Under the pieces are notes generated by a model. That model had not been told where the DNA came from. It saw nothing but the letters and a program-made list of their open reading frames with translations, and did no database searches. Source: Streptomyces sp. NBC_01294 (GTDB taxonomy: Bacteria; Actinomycetota; Actinomycetes; Streptomycetales; Streptomycetaceae). From it: a stretch of 64,000 nt of DNA. Shown here piece by piece: positions 35,647 to 45,525 of the stretch (its first letter is position 1; every line of letters starts with the position of its first letter). The position numbers and the translations under genes are program-made. The DNA lies in assembly GCF_035917235.1 (NCBI RefSeq), contig NZ_CP108423.1:5981501-6045500 (forward strand), given 5' to 3'.

Positions 35647-36384
35647 TCAGTTCGGGCTCGTCGGGGTACGGGTCAGGTCCACCGCCGGCAGGGACGGGAG
35701 GTGGCGGATCACCGCCGTCTCCGCGCGCAGCAGTTTCAGTTCCTCCGCCAGCCGGGTCGCCGTGTCCGGGGCCTGCAGCAGCCGCTGCTTCGCCGGGATG
35801 TCCAGCACCGCCGCCGCTGCCACCAGGTACGAGACCACCGACGGCTCGTCGGGGAGGTCCGCACCCGTCAGGGACCGCTCGCGGGCTCCGGCCAGCCGCT
35901 TCTGGTAGTTGCGGAAGGCCCGCAGCACCCCCTCGGCCAGGGCGCCCGCGCCGTCGCCCGCGTCCTCCGCGATCTCTTCCAGCTCCGCCGTCAGGAAGGG
36001 GCCCGAGGAGTCCACCGAGAGCAGGCGGACCCGCGTGGTGCCGGTCGCCAGGACCTCGAAGCTGCCGTCCTCCCGCTCGCGGATCGTCGCCGCGTCCGCG
36101 ATGCAGCCCACCCGGTGGAAGGCCTGGATCGGGTCGGAGCCGAAGCCCGCGGCGGGGCCCCGCTCCGGCAGGGCCGTCTGGTCCGGCAGGCCGGGCGCGG
36201 TCGGCGCGACCTCCCGGCCGTCACGGATCGCGACGACGGCGAAACGGCGCGGCTCGTCCTCGCCCGTCTTCAGCAGCTCGCGCATCATGGCGCGATAACG
36301 CTCCTCGAAGATGTTCAGCGGGAGGACGAGTCCCGGGAACAGCACCGAGTTCAGCGGGAAGAGGGGCAGGCGAACGGTGGTCAC
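35647..36384 (-). CDS. LON-substrate-binding-domain protein
   Basis: Stand-alone version of the N-terminal domain of Lon protease (245 residues) without ATPase or protease parts. It begins RLPLFPLNSVLFPGLVLPLN, the typical start of this domain, followed by FEERYRAMMRELL and a C-terminal helical bundle. It probably binds unfolded or specific proteins; the role in actinomycetes is not established. The gene is 31 bases after the membrane-anchored repeat protein and 34 before ybaK, so the three may be co-transcribed. Confidence 0.88.
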   Translation of the reverse strand: MTTVRLPLFPLNSVLFPGLVLPLNIFEERYRAMMRELLKTGEDEPRRFAVVAIRDGREVAPTAPGLPDQTALPERGPAAGFGSDPIQAFHRVGCIADAATIREREDGSFEVLATGTTRVRLLSVDSSGPFLTAELEEIAEDAGDGAGALAEGVLRAFRNYQKRLAGARERSLTGADLPDEPSVVSYLVAAAAVLDIPAKQRLLQAPDTATRLAEELKLLRAETAVIRHLPSLPAVDLTRTPTSPN

Positions 36385-36415
36385 GAGGCACAGGGTAATG
36401 GCCTGACAGGCCCCG

Positions 36416-38011
36416 TCACCCCCGCCTCAGCAGCCGGGAGGCGCCCGCCGCCACCGTCGTGGCCAGGATCCAGCCCATGATGACGAGGCCCGCGGCCCCC
36501 CACTGCCAGCCGCCCTCCAGCTTCCACTGGCCCTGCTGGCCGAGGTCGATGACGGGCAGCAGCAGATCCAGCGCGTACAGGGCGGCGCTCCACTGCGGGT
36601 GCTCGTTCTCCTTGATCGCCGGTGGGTCGAGCTGGGAGAAGAGCAGCGCGCCCGCCGCCCACAGCACCGCCATCCACAGCGCGGCCCGGCCCGGCCGGTA
36701 CCCGTAGACCACCGTCCAGTCCTGGAGGTACCCCCACGCCTTGGGCCCCGGCGGCAGCGTGGCCCGGCGCCGGCGCTGCTTGGCCAGCAGCACCTCGCGG
36801 GCGTCGGCGTCCTCCCCGCTGGCCCGCAGTACGGCGGCCAGCCGCTCGTACGGCTCCGGCGAGTACTCGGGCGTGGCCGCCGCCACCCACGCCAGCCGGC
36901 GGGAGAGCGGGAAGTGGCCGCGGGGCGCGAGGTTCTCGTAGACGAATCCCTCGATGGACACCCCGCCCGGGCCCGGCCAGCTCGTGGAGGTGTCGACGAG
37001 CTTGACCACCTTGGCCCCGGACACCACCACCCGCCCGTGCTCGGGCCGCTCGCCGACGAAGCGGAACTCGGGGGTCTGGATCCGGCGCAGGGATATCTCC
37101 TGCTCCTCGGTGAGCACGAACCGCGCGCCGTAGAAGTCGATGGCGTCCCCGAACCGGCCGTCGTCCAGCCGCAGCCCGCCCCGGCACTCGAAGCGCTGCG
37201 CCCGCTGACCGCGCACTGGGGTCGCCCCCACCCCGTACGGGGGAGTGGAGGAGCCCCCGCCCGGTACGTAGTCCCGCGCGATCGAGGTCAGGTAGAGGGT
37301 CCGCTCGACGGTCAGCTGCGGGGCGTTCAGCGCGTACCGCCCGGACGGGTTGCGCAGGCGGGCCCCGCGCAGGTTCATCGACACGCCGACCTTCGCGCCG
37401 CGCAGGCTCACCTCCCCGTACGTCTCCAGCAGCTCGCCCTGGAAGTCCTGCGCGACCGACAGCCCGTCGGCGGCGATCGCCCGGCCCTTGTTGTCCCGCT
37501 GCACCACGGCCTGGCTGACCAGCAGGTCGGTGCCGATCTGCGCGTCGGTCAGCCGGATCCCGCGGGCCACCCGGCAGCGCGGCAGGTGCAGGTCGCCCTC
37601 GGTGTGCAGGCGGGCCGCCTCCAGCCGGGGAACCGCACAGTTGATCATGCGGAGCGTGCCGAAGCGGGCCTCGGACAGCTGGATCTCGCTGTCGAAGCGG
37701 CAGGACTGGAGCTCCACGTACGGGGCCACCGTGCCCCCGGACAGATCGAGCCGCCCGCTGATCCGCACGCCGCGCAGCTTGAGGGAGGCCACCCGGCCCG
37801 GCACGGGTGGCGGCCCGTGCAGCAGCAGAAGGGCGACCACCCCGGCGCGGACGCTGCGCCCGGGACCCCACACGCGGTCGGCGTGCGGATCGTCCTGGTC
37901 GGCGGCGCGCGCACTGAGGTCGCAGATGCTGCCCGTGCGGAACGCGTCCCACATGCGGCGCTCGGCGGCGGTGAGATCCGCCGGTTCCTCGCCCGCGCGC
38001 GCCTCGGTCAA
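36416..38011 (-). CDS. Large membrane-anchored protein with beta-helix-like repeats
   Basis: Protein of 531 residues from a TTG at 38011 (GGAGGGG upstream); an ATG at 38092 would add 27 residues. The first 400 residues contain repeated short motifs such as LKLRGVRISGRLDLSGG, YVELQSCRFDSEIQL and VSLRGAKVGVSMNLRGARL, with the alternating pattern of a right-handed beta helix related to pentapeptide repeats. The last 100 have two or three membrane segments (ALWMAVLWAAGALLF and LVIMGWILATTVAAGA). Similar streptomycete proteins are loosely annotated as oxidoreductases, but no cofactor motif is visible. A scaffold or sensor is equally likely. Confidence 0.65.
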   Translation of the reverse strand: MTEARAGEEPADLTAAERRMWDAFRTGSICDLSARAADQDDPHADRVWGPGRSVRAGVVALLLLHGPPPVPGRVASLKLRGVRISGRLDLSGGTVAPYVELQSCRFDSEIQLSEARFGTLRMINCAVPRLEAARLHTEGDLHLPRCRVARGIRLTDAQIGTDLLVSQAVVQRDNKGRAIAADGLSVAQDFQGELLETYGEVSLRGAKVGVSMNLRGARLRNPSGRYALNAPQLTVERTLYLTSIARDYVPGGGSSTPPYGVGATPVRGQRAQRFECRGGLRLDDGRFGDAIDFYGARFVLTEEQEISLRRIQTPEFRFVGERPEHGRVVVSGAKVVKLVDTSTSWPGPGGVSIEGFVYENLAPRGHFPLSRRLAWVAAATPEYSPEPYERLAAVLRASGEDADAREVLLAKQRRRRATLPPGPKAWGYLQDWTVVYGYRPGRAALWMAVLWAAGALLFSQLDPPAIKENEHPQWSAALYALDLLLPVIDLGQQGQWKLEGGWQWGAAGLVIMGWILATTVAAGASRLLRRG

Positions 38012-38101
38012 GGCGGCCCCCCTCCGCTGTCCCCCACACGCACACGCGTGTGAAAAAGATCTACGGGGAACGCTAGCGGGGGCCTGTGACATCCGGGGCG
38101 T

Positions 38102-38118
38102 GTATCAGCCAGTGATAC
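38102..38118. promoter_or_regulatory. 17-bp palindrome upstream of hisD
   Basis: GTATCA (38102-38107) and TGATAC (38113-38118) flank GCCAG, giving exact 6-base arms. It ends 40 bases before the hisD start and is near the divergent gene as well. Size and place suit a dimeric repressor or activator of the his operon; the protein is unknown. A GAGAAT at 38147-38152 could be the hisD -10 box, implying a leaderless mRNA. Confidence 0.5.
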
Positions 38119-38158
38119 GGGCGACCGGTGGCGCGAAGCGGTCTGAGAGAATTGTGGG

Positions 38159-39481
38159 GTGATCTCTCGTATCGACCTGCGCGGTGACGCCCTCCCCGAG
38201 GGCGGCGCCCTGCGCGATCTGCTGCCCCGTGCCGAGTTCGACGTAGAAGCTGCCCTGGAGAAGGTGCGGCCCATCTGCGAGGACGTCCATCATCGTGGCA
38301 CGGCGGCGCTGATCGAGTACGCGCAGAAGTTCGACGGGGTCGAGCTCTCGCAGGTCCGGGTACCCGCGGAGGCCCTCAAGGCCGCCCTGGAAGAACTGGA
38401 CCCGGCCGTCCGCGCCGCCCTGGAGGAGTCGATCCGGCGCGCCCGGATCGTGCACCGGAACCAGCGCCGCACCGAGCACACCACCCAGGTGGTCCCCGGC
38501 GGCACCGTGACAGAGAAGTGGGTTCCGGTGGAGCGCGTGGGGCTGTACGCCCCGGGCGGCCGCTCGGTGTACCCCTCCTCCGTCGTGATGAACGTCGTGC
38601 CGGCCCAGGAGGCGGGCGTCGAGTCCATCGCGCTCGCGTCCCCGCCGCAGAAGGATTTCGGCGGCCTGCCGCACCCCACGATCCTCGCCGCGTGCGCGCT
38701 GCTCGGCGTGGACGAGGTGTACGCGGCCGGCGGCGCCGTCGCCGTCGCGATGTTCGCGTACGGCACCGAGGACTGCCTGCCGGTCAACATGGTGACCGGC
38801 CCCGGCAACATCTGGGTCGCCGCCGCCAAGCGCTACTTCACAGGGCGGATCGGCATCGACACCGAGGCCGGCCCCACCGAGATCGCGGTCCTCGCGGACT
38901 CCACGGCCGACCCGGTGCACGTCGCCGCCGACCTGATCAGCCAGGCCGAGCACGACCCGCTGGCCGCGGCCGTCCTCGTCACGGACTCCGCGGAGCTCGC
39001 GGACGCCGTCGAGCGGGAGCTGGAGCCGCAGGTCGCCGCGACCAAGCACGTCGAGGACCGGATCAAGCCCGCCCTCGCCGGCAGGCAGTCCGCGATCGTG
39101 CTCGTCGACAGCCTGGAGGACGGCCTCAAGGTCGTCGACGCGTACGGCGCCGAGCACCTGGAGATCCAGACCGCCGACGCCGCCGCCTGGGCCGCCCGCG
39201 TGCGCAACGCCGGCGCGATCTTCGTGGGCCCGTGGGCCCCGGTCTCGCTCGGCGACTACTGCGCCGGGTCGAACCACGTGCTGCCCACCGGCGGCTGCGC
39301 CTGCCACTCCTCGGGCCTGTCCGTACAGTCCTTCCTGCGCGGCATCCACATCGTCGACTACACGCGGGACGCCCTCGCCGAGGTCACCCACCACGTGGTG
39401 ACGCTGGCCGAGGCCGAGGACCTGCCCGCGCACGGCGCCGCCCTGAAGGCGCGCTTCGGATGGAAGGTGCCGACCGCATGA
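38159..39481 (+). CDS. hisD: HisD, histidinol dehydrogenase
   Basis: Catalyses the last two steps of histidine synthesis, from L-histidinol through the aldehyde to L-histidine with NAD+. The 440 residues are the standard length. Motifs [28 protein letters not shown], the zinc and catalytic region [13 protein letters not shown] and the C-terminal HVLPTGG segment are present. The GTG start has no Shine-Dalgarno sequence and probably lies at the 5' end of the mRNA. First gene of the his operon; its stop overlaps hisC (ATGA). Confidence 0.97.
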   Translation: MISRIDLRGDALPEGGALRDLLPRAEFDVEAALEKVRPICEDVHHRGTAALIEYAQKFDGVELSQVRVPAEALKAALEELDPAVRAALEESIRRARIVHRNQRRTEHTTQVVPGGTVTEKWVPVERVGLYAPGGRSVYPSSVVMNVVPAQEAGVESIALASPPQKDFGGLPHPTILAACALLGVDEVYAAGGAVAVAMFAYGTEDCLPVNMVTGPGNIWVAAAKRYFTGRIGIDTEAGPTEIAVLADSTADPVHVAADLISQAEHDPLAAAVLVTDSAELADAVERELEPQVAATKHVEDRIKPALAGRQSAIVLVDSLEDGLKVVDAYGAEHLEIQTADAAAWAARVRNAGAIFVGPWAPVSLGDYCAGSNHVLPTGGCACHSSGLSVQSFLRGIHIVDYTRDALAEVTHHVVTLAEAEDLPAHGAALKARFGWKVPTA

Positions 39482-40593
39482 CGTCGAACATCGGGATCGA
39501 CGACCTCCCCATCCGGGACGAGCTGCGCGGCAAGACCCCGTACGGCGCCCCGCAGCTCGACGTGCCCGTCCAGCTGAACACCAACGAGAACCCGTACGAG
39601 CTGCCCGAGGAGCTCGTACGGCGCATCGCCGAGCGCGTCGCCGAGGCCGCCCGCACCCTCAACCGCTACCCCGACCGGGACGCGGTCGAGCTGCGCACCC
39701 AGCTCGCCGCCTACCTCACCCGTACGGGCAGGCACCCGGTCGCGCGCGAGAACGTCTGGGCCGCCAACGGCTCCAACGAGGTCATCCAGCAGCTGCTGCA
39801 GACCTTCGGCGGACCCGGCCGCACCGCGATCGGCTTCGAGCCCTCGTACTCGATGCACGCGCTGATCTCCCGCGGCACCGGCACCGGGTGGATCTCCGGC
39901 CCCCGCCGCGAGGACTTCACGATCGACGTGGAGGCGGCGGAGCAGGCGATCGCCGAGAACGCCCCCGACGTCGTCTTCATCACCTCGCCCAACAACCCCA
40001 CGGGCACCGCCGTCGAGGCCGAGACGGTCCTCGCCCTCTACGAGGCCGCGCAGGCGGCCAAGCCCTCCCTCGTCATCGTGGACGAGGCGTACGTGGAGTT
40101 CAGCCACCGCGACTCGCTGCTGCCCCTCATCGAGGGCCGCCCGAACATGGTGGTCTCCCGGACCATGTCCAAGGCCTTCGGCGCCGCGGGACTGCGCCTG
40201 GGCTACCTGGCCGCGCACCCCGCCGTCGTGGACGCCGTCCAGCTGGTCCGCCTGCCGTACCACCTGTCGGCCGTCACCCAGGCCACCGCGCTGGCCGCCC
40301 TGGAGCACACCGACACCCTGCTCGGCTACGTCGAGCAGCTCAAGGCCGAGCGCGACCGCCTGGTCGTCGAACTGCGGGCCATCGGCTACGAGGTCACCGA
40401 GTCCGACGCGAACTTCATCCAGTTCGGGAAGTTCGACGACGCGCACACCGCCTGGCAGAAGATCCTCGACCAGGGCGTCCTGGTCCGGGACAACGGCGTA
40501 CCCGGCCGGCTGAGGGTCACCGCCGGCACCCCGGCAGAGAACGACGCGTTCCTGGAAGCGGTTCGCGCACTGAAGAAGGAGCAGCACGCATGA
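39478..40593 (+). CDS. hisC: HisC, histidinol-phosphate aminotransferase
   Basis: PLP enzyme that converts imidazole-acetol phosphate to histidinol phosphate. 371 residues; class I/II aminotransferase fold with [10 protein letters not shown] at the N-terminus, SPNNPTGT in the middle and the cofactor lysine in [18 protein letters not shown]. The ATG at 39478 overlaps the hisD stop by four bases. Its own stop overlaps hisB. Confidence 0.96.
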   Translation: MTSNIGIDDLPIRDELRGKTPYGAPQLDVPVQLNTNENPYELPEELVRRIAERVAEAARTLNRYPDRDAVELRTQLAAYLTRTGRHPVARENVWAANGSNEVIQQLLQTFGGPGRTAIGFEPSYSMHALISRGTGTGWISGPRREDFTIDVEAAEQAIAENAPDVVFITSPNNPTGTAVEAETVLALYEAAQAAKPSLVIVDEAYVEFSHRDSLLPLIEGRPNMVVSRTMSKAFGAAGLRLGYLAAHPAVVDAVQLVRLPYHLSAVTQATALAALEHTDTLLGYVEQLKAERDRLVVELRAIGYEVTESDANFIQFGKFDDAHTAWQKILDQGVLVRDNGVPGRLRVTAGTPAENDAFLEAVRALKKEQHA

Positions 40594-41183
40594 GCCGCAT
40601 CGGACGGGTCGAACGGACCACCAAGGAGACCTCCGTCGTCGTCGAGATAAACCTCGACGGCACCGGCCAGGTCGACGTCTCGACGGGCGTGGGCTTCTAC
40701 GACCACATGCTGGACCAGCTCGGCCGCCACGGCCTCTTCGACCTCACGGTCAAGACCGACGGCGACCTGCACATCGACACCCACCACACCATCGAGGACA
40801 CCGCCCTCGCGCTGGGCGCCGCCTTCAAGCAGGCCCTCGGCGACAAGGTGGGCATCTACCGCTTCGGCAACTGCACCGTCCCGCTCGACGAGTCCCTCGC
40901 CCAGGTGACCGTCGACCTGTCGGGCCGCCCCTACCTCGTGCACACCGAGCCCGAGAACATGGCGCCGATGATCGGCACGTACGACACGACGATGACCCGG
41001 CACATCTTCGAGTCCTTCGTCGCGCAGGCCCAGATCGCCCTGCACATCCACGTCCCGTACGGCCGCAACGCCCACCACATCGTGGAGTGCCAGTTCAAGG
41101 CCCTCGCCCGGGCCCTGCGGTACGCAGCGGAGTTCGACCCGCGCGCGGCCGGCATCCTGCCCTCCACGAAGGGCGCCCTCTAG
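40590..41183 (+). CDS. hisB: HisB, imidazoleglycerol-phosphate dehydratase
   Basis: Mn-dependent dehydratase of histidine synthesis, 197 residues, single-function form without the phosphatase domain found in enteric bacteria. Metal motifs DTHHTIED and the later NAHHIVE are both intact, as is [14 protein letters not shown]. The start overlaps hisC by four bases. Confidence 0.97.
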   Translation: MSRIGRVERTTKETSVVVEINLDGTGQVDVSTGVGFYDHMLDQLGRHGLFDLTVKTDGDLHIDTHHTIEDTALALGAAFKQALGDKVGIYRFGNCTVPLDESLAQVTVDLSGRPYLVHTEPENMAPMIGTYDTTMTRHIFESFVAQAQIALHIHVPYGRNAHHIVECQFKALARALRYAAEFDPRAAGILPSTKGAL

Positions 41184-41185
41184 CC

Positions 41186-41353
41186 GTGAACGGCCTCAAC
41201 ACCATCCTGATCGTCCTCGGCCTCTTCCTGGCCGGCGGCGTCTACTCCTTCCAGAAGCAGCAGATGCCCAAGTCGGTCGTCGTGCTGCTCGCCATCGGCT
41301 CCGCGATGTGTCTCGCCGCCGGAGTCCTGCGGATCCAGGGAATTTGGGAATGA
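41186..41353 (+). CDS. Small membrane protein inside the his operon, 55 residues
   Basis: Tiny protein of 55 residues (GTG start, [14 protein letters not shown]) with two membrane segments (about residues 4-20 and 32-50) joined by a basic turn, [10 protein letters not shown]. It begins 2 bases after hisB and its stop overlaps the hisH start (ATGA), so it is a translated member of the operon. No domain is recognised. It could tether biosynthetic enzymes to the membrane or be unrelated to histidine. Confidence 0.75.
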   Translation: MNGLNTILIVLGLFLAGGVYSFQKQQMPKSVVVLLAIGSAMCLAAGVLRIQGIWE

Positions 41354-42000
41354 GCACAGCACGTCCCACCAAGAAGGTCGTGGTCTTCGACTACGGCTTC
41401 GGCAACATCCGGTCCGCCGAGCGCGCCCTCGCCCGCGTCGGCGCCGACGTCGAGATCACCCGCGACTACGACAAGGCCATGGACGCCGACGGACTCCTCG
41501 TCCCCGGCGTCGGCGCCTTCGCCGCCTGCATGCGGGGCCTCAAGGACGCCCGCGGCGACTGGATCATCGGCCGCCGGCTCTCCGGCGGCCGCCCGGTCAT
41601 GGGCATCTGCGTCGGCATGCAGATCCTCTTCGAGCGCGGCATCGAGCACGGCGTCGAGACCGAGGGCCTGGACGAGTGGCCCGGCACCGTCGGCCCGCTC
41701 AAGGCCGCCGTCGTCCCCCACATGGGCTGGAACACCGTCGAGGCCCCGGCCGACAGCCAGGCCTTCGCCGGCCTGGACGCCGACGCCCGGTTCTACTTCG
41801 TGCACTCCTACGCGGCGCGCGACTGGAGCCTGGAGGTCACCAACCCGCTGATCCGCGCCCCCAAGGTCACCTGGGCCACCCACGGCGAGCGCTTCGTCGC
41901 GGCGGTGGAGAACGGTGCCCTGTGGGCCACCCAGTTCCACCCCGAGAAGTCCGGCGACGCCGGCGCCCAGCTCCTCACCAACTGGATCGAGACCCTGTGA
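41350..42000 (+). CDS. hisH: HisH, glutamine amidotransferase subunit of IGP synthase
   Basis: Class I glutaminase that feeds ammonia to HisF, 216 residues. The nucleophile cysteine is in [11 protein letters not shown] and the His-Glu pair in [20 protein letters not shown] is also typical. The partner HisF is encoded at 43120. The start overlaps the small membrane protein gene by four bases. Confidence 0.96.
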   Translation: MSTARPTKKVVVFDYGFGNIRSAERALARVGADVEITRDYDKAMDADGLLVPGVGAFAACMRGLKDARGDWIIGRRLSGGRPVMGICVGMQILFERGIEHGVETEGLDEWPGTVGPLKAAVVPHMGWNTVEAPADSQAFAGLDADARFYFVHSYAARDWSLEVTNPLIRAPKVTWATHGERFVAAVENGALWATQFHPEKSGDAGAQLLTNWIETL

Positions 42001-42737
42001 TGACCGTGTCCTCAGCCAAGCTGGAGCTCCTGCCCGCGGTCGACGTCCGTGACGGCCAGGCCGTCCGCCTCGTGCACGGGGTGTCCGGCAGCGAGACCTC
42101 CTACGGCTCCCCCCTGGAGGCGGCCCTCGCCTGGCAGCGCTCCGGCGCCGAATGGCTGCACCTGGTCGACCTGGACGCCGCCTTCGGCACCGGCGACAAC
42201 CGCGCCCTGGTCGCCGAGATCACCGGCGCCATGGACATCAAGGTCGAGCTCTCCGGCGGCATCCGCGACGACGCCTCGCTCGCCGCGGCCCTCGCCACCG
42301 GCTGCACCCGCGTCAACCTGGGCACCGCCGCCCTGGAGACCCCCGAGTGGGCCGCCAAGGCCATCGCCGAGCACGGCGACAGGATCGCGGTCGGCCTCGA
42401 CGTCCGCGGCACCACCCTCAAGGGCCGCGGCTGGACCAGCGAGGGCGGCGACCTGTACGAGACCCTCGCGCGCCTGGACTCCGAGGGCTGCGCCCGGTAC
42501 GTCGTCACCGACATCGGCAAGGACGGCACCCTCACCGGCCCCAACCTGGAGCTGCTGAAGAACGTCTGCGCCGCCACCGACCGGCCCGTCGTGGCCTCGG
42601 GCGGCATCTCCTCCCTGGACGACCTGCGGGCCCTGGCCGAGCTGGTGCCGCTGGGCGTCGAGGGCGCGATCGTCGGCAAGGCCCTGTACGCCAAGGCGTT
42701 CACCCTGGAAGAAGCACTGAAGGTGGTCTCCGCATGA
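42000..42737 (+). CDS. priA: PriA, bifunctional HisA/TrpF isomerase
   Basis: TIM-barrel isomerase of 245 residues that acts on ProFAR (histidine pathway) and on phosphoribosyl anthranilate (tryptophan pathway). Actinobacteria usually lack a separate trpF, and none is present in the trp genes here, which supports the dual role. Catalytic Asp residues lie in [10 protein letters not shown] (residue 15) and [15 protein letters not shown]. The start ATG shares one base with the hisH stop (TGATG). Confidence 0.93.
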   Translation: MTVSSAKLELLPAVDVRDGQAVRLVHGVSGSETSYGSPLEAALAWQRSGAEWLHLVDLDAAFGTGDNRALVAEITGAMDIKVELSGGIRDDASLAAALATGCTRVNLGTAALETPEWAAKAIAEHGDRIAVGLDVRGTTLKGRGWTSEGGDLYETLARLDSEGCARYVVTDIGKDGTLTGPNLELLKNVCAATDRPVVASGGISSLDDLRALAELVPLGVEGAIVGKALYAKAFTLEEALKVVSA

Positions 42738-43123
42738 GCAGCTCCTCCGACGTACGCCGCATCTCCTCCGGCGGCCCCTACGAGGACGTCATCGCGTACT
42801 CCCGTGCCGTCCAGCTCCCGAACGGCTTGGTCCTCGTCTCCGGCTGCACCGCGGCCGACGCGGGAGGCCCGTACGACCAGGCGGTCGCGGCCTTCGGCGT
42901 CGCCTTCAAGGCCCTCGCCCAGGCCGGTCTCGGCCCCGAGGACGTGGTCCGCACCCGCATGTACCTGACGCACGCCCGCGACGTGGACGAGGTGGGCCGC
43001 GCGCACAAGGAACTCTTCGACGCGGTCCGCCCGGCCGCGACGATGCTCATCGTCTCCGGCTTCGTCGACCCCTCGATGGTCGTCGAGGTGGAGGTCGAGG
43101 CGTACAAGGCGGTGTCCGGATGA
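42734..43123 (+). CDS. RidA/YjgF-family protein
   Basis: Small protein of 129 residues of the RidA superfamily, which hydrolyses reactive enamine/imine intermediates from PLP enzymes. It has the family pattern [11 protein letters not shown] and [17 protein letters not shown]. The usual Arg for imine hydrolysis may be the one in RTRMYL, but the C-terminal PxAxEIE-type motif is altered to [12 protein letters not shown], so it may belong to a subgroup with another role. It overlaps both priA and hisF by four bases, placing it inside the his operon. Confidence 0.85.
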   Translation: MSSSSDVRRISSGGPYEDVIAYSRAVQLPNGLVLVSGCTAADAGGPYDQAVAAFGVAFKALAQAGLGPEDVVRTRMYLTHARDVDEVGRAHKELFDAVRPAATMLIVSGFVDPSMVVEVEVEAYKAVSG

Positions 43124-43875
43124 GCCTCGCCGTACGCGTGATCCCCTGCCTGGACGTGGACAACGGCCGGGTCGTCAAGGGCGTCAACTTCCAGAACCTG
43201 CGCGACGCCGGTGACCCGGTGGAGATGGCCAAGCTGTACGACGCCGAAGGCGCCGACGAGCTGACCTTCCTCGACATCACCGCGTCCTCCGGCAACCGCG
43301 AGACCACGTACGACGTGGTGCGCAGGACCGCCGAGCAGGTCTTCATCCCGCTGACCGTGGGCGGCGGCGTCCGCACCGCCGACGACGTGGACAAGCTGCT
43401 GCGGGCCGGCGCGGACAAGGTGGGCGTGAACACGGCCGCCATCGCGCGTCCCGAGCTCATCGAGGAGATCGCGGAGCGCTTCGGACGGCAGGTCCTCGTG
43501 CTGTCCGTGGACGCGCGCCGCACCGAAGCGGGCACCTTCGAGGTCACCACGCACGGCGGTCGCAAGGGCACCGGCATCGACGCCGTCGAGTGGGCCCACC
43601 GGGCGGCCGAGCTGGGCGCCGGGGAGATCCTGCTGAACTCGATGGACGCGGACGGCACCAAGGACGGCTACGACACCGAGATGATCGCGGCCGTGCGCAA
43701 GCACGTCACGGTCCCGGTGATCGCCTCCGGCGGTGCGGGCCGGCTCGCGCACTTCGCCCCGGCGATCGAGGCGGGCGCGGACGCGGTGCTCGCGGCGTCG
43801 GTGTTCCACTTCGGCGACCTGCGGATCTCCGAGGTCAAGTCCGCCCTCCGCGAAGCGGGCCACCCCGTCCGCTGA
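43120..43875 (+). CDS. hisF: HisF, cyclase subunit of IGP synthase
   Basis: TIM-barrel cyclase that, with ammonia from HisH, forms imidazole-glycerol phosphate and AICAR. 251 residues. Catalytic Asp residues lie in [15 protein letters not shown] and [14 protein letters not shown], and the phosphate-binding segments VIASGGAG and [13 protein letters not shown] are present. Last gene of the operon; followed by a long repeat-filled gap. Confidence 0.97.
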   Translation: MSLAVRVIPCLDVDNGRVVKGVNFQNLRDAGDPVEMAKLYDAEGADELTFLDITASSGNRETTYDVVRRTAEQVFIPLTVGGGVRTADDVDKLLRAGADKVGVNTAAIARPELIEEIAERFGRQVLVLSVDARRTEAGTFEVTTHGGRKGTGIDAVEWAHRAAELGAGEILLNSMDADGTKDGYDTEMIAAVRKHVTVPVIASGGAGRLAHFAPAIEAGADAVLAASVFHFGDLRISEVKSALREAGHPVR

Positions 43876-43960
43876 CCGTCCCTCCCGGGTGCGGCCCCGG
43901 TGGCCACGCCCCTGCCCTGGCCGGGCGGTGCGTGTCGGTCCCCCGGCTGCGGCCCCGGTG

Positions 43961-44400
43961 GCCGCGCCTCAATCGCCGGCGGGGCTGGGTTCGTGCCCCT
44001 GGCCGGAGGCGTGGCCCTCGGGTCGAGCATGCCGACAGCTTCGGGTGGGGCGGTGCCCCTCCGGGGGCTCTCCTCGGCTCGCGCCTGCGGCCGTGGTTCT
44101 GCCGTGCGGCCTGGGTTGCGCGCTCGTCCTGCGGGGAGCCCCCGGAGTGTCCCCGCCCCACGGCCCCGCTTCGTCCGAGACGGGGCGCGGATCCGCCGGG
44201 TGGGGGTGTGGGGACGGTGGGGGGTGTCCCCGCAGGACGAGCGCGCAACCACCCCGTACGGCCGGGACATGCCCGCAGGCGCGAGCCGAGGAGACACCCC
44301 CCGGCGGCACCGCACCCCCACCCCCGGTCCGACCCCGTCCAGGGCACACATCCCCAGCCCCGCCGGCGTTTGAGGCGCGGGGGTCCGGGGGCTGGCCCCC
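43961..44400. repeat. Large nested imperfect palindrome between hisF and the next gene
   Basis: The 542-base gap has no credible gene. Its centre is a long inverted repeat: 44071-44137 against 44227-44292. The outer 20 bases (44071-44090 with 44273-44292) and inner 22 bases (44116-44137 with 44227-44248) are perfectly complementary and the middle is diverged. The similarity continues outward with gaps. The whole is flanked by inverted copies of the dispersed repeat (CCTCAATCGCCGGCGGGGCT from 43967, and AGCCCCGCCGGCGTTTGAGG from 44356). It could be a decayed mobile element or a structured RNA. Confidence 0.8.
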
Positions 44401-44417
44401 GGAGGACGGCCCGCAGG

Positions 44418-45050
44418 TCAGATGCCCAGCTCGGCCACCGTCAGCTTGGCGACGGCCTCCTTCTCCCCGTCCAGCGTCACAGCGGCAGCGTCCTGGCGGC
44501 CGAAGCAGAACAGCGTCAGCTCACCCGGCTCGCCCGTCACCGTCACCACCGGCGCCCCCTTGTGCGCCACCGCCGTCTGCCCGTTCGGCCGGCGCAGCAC
44601 CAGGCCCACCGGCGACCGGCGGCCCGTGAGGCGGGCCAGCTTCTCCAGGCGCGACCACAGCGAGTCCGAGAACACCGGGTCCAGCTCCCGCGGGGACCAG
44701 TCCGGCTGCGCCCGGCGGACGTCCTCCGCGTGGACGTAGAACTCGACCGCGTTCGCCGCCTCGTCCAGCTGCTTCAGCGCGTACACCGACATCTTCGGCG
44801 GGCCGGTGCGGATCAGCCGGACCAGTTCCTCGTACGGCTTGGCCGTGTACTCCTCCATCGCCTTGTCCAGGCGGGCCTTCAGGACGTTCAGCAGGATCCC
44901 GCCCGCCGCGTCCGGCCGCCGCTCCCGGACGACGACGTGCGCGGCCAGATCCCGGCAGGTCCAGCCGGCGCACAGCGTGGGGGCCTCCGGACCGGCCGCC
45001 TCCAACAGGTCCGCCAGCAGCAGTCGTTCACGCTTCGCATGGGTAGACAT
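44418..45050 (-). CDS. TIGR03085-type / maleylpyruvate-isomerase-like protein
   Basis: Protein of 210 residues with a DinB-like four-helix N-terminal domain of the mycothiol-dependent maleylpyruvate isomerase type. [21 protein letters not shown] is the typical region that provides metal-binding His. The C-terminal half has a sterol-carrier-like MDMPI_C pattern. This matches the actinobacterial TIGR03085 family of metal-binding proteins. Mycothiol dependence is inferred from the family. The ATG at 45050 is read away from hisI. Confidence 0.78.
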   Translation of the reverse strand: MSTHAKRERLLLADLLEAAGPEAPTLCAGWTCRDLAAHVVVRERRPDAAGGILLNVLKARLDKAMEEYTAKPYEELVRLIRTGPPKMSVYALKQLDEAANAVEFYVHAEDVRRAQPDWSPRELDPVFSDSLWSRLEKLARLTGRRSPVGLVLRRPNGQTAVAHKGAPVVTVTGEPGELTLFCFGRQDAAAVTLDGEKEAVAKLTVAELGI

Positions 45051-45141
45051 GCGGGCCAGCCTAAGGCCGGAACACGCCGCGCGCCCGCCCATCAGGCGGA
45101 CAAGGATCATTGCTCCCATCCCGGCCCGGCACAATGGCCAC

Positions 45142-45510
45142 ATGAGTACGTCCCCCCGCCCCGGCAACCTCGATCCCGCCATCGCCGCGCGCCTCAAGCG
45201 CTCCGCCGACGGCCTGGTACCGGCCATCGCCCAGCAGTACGACACCGGTGAGGTGCTCATGCTCGGCTGGATGGACGACGAGGCCCTGCACCGCACCCTG
45301 ACCACCGGCCGCTGCACCTACTGGTCCCGCAGCCGCCAGGAGTACTGGGTGAAGGGCGACACATCCGGCCACTTCCAGCACGTGAAGTCCGTCGCCCTCG
45401 ACTGCGATGCCGACACCGTGCTCGTCAAGGTCGACCAGGTCGGAGCCGCCTGTCACACCGGCACCCGTACCTGCTTCGACGACGATGTCCTCCTCCGCGC
45501 AGCCGACTAG
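45142..45510 (+). CDS. hisI: HisI, phosphoribosyl-AMP cyclohydrolase
   Basis: Zinc/magnesium enzyme opening the adenine ring of PR-AMP in histidine synthesis. 122 residues, cyclohydrolase domain only, so the hisE-type pyrophosphohydrolase is elsewhere. Motifs are [43 protein letters not shown] and CHTGTRTCF, the last with the zinc cysteines. It is separate from the main his operon and 15 bases upstream of trpE. Confidence 0.95.
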   Translation: MSTSPRPGNLDPAIAARLKRSADGLVPAIAQQYDTGEVLMLGWMDDEALHRTLTTGRCTYWSRSRQEYWVKGDTSGHFQHVKSVALDCDADTVLVKVDQVGAACHTGTRTCFDDDVLLRAAD

Positions 45511-45525
45511 GTAGGGTCCCACGCC

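Noticed and set aside
35622..35650. 8-base repeat TCTGTCCG between the LON-domain gene and ybaK
   Set aside because: It is only about three short units in a 34-base spacer, with no sign of function.
43876..44417. Possible genes in the hisF downstream gap
   Set aside because: The frames seen here cross the palindrome arms and dispersed repeats, have no ribosome binding sites and give low-complexity products.
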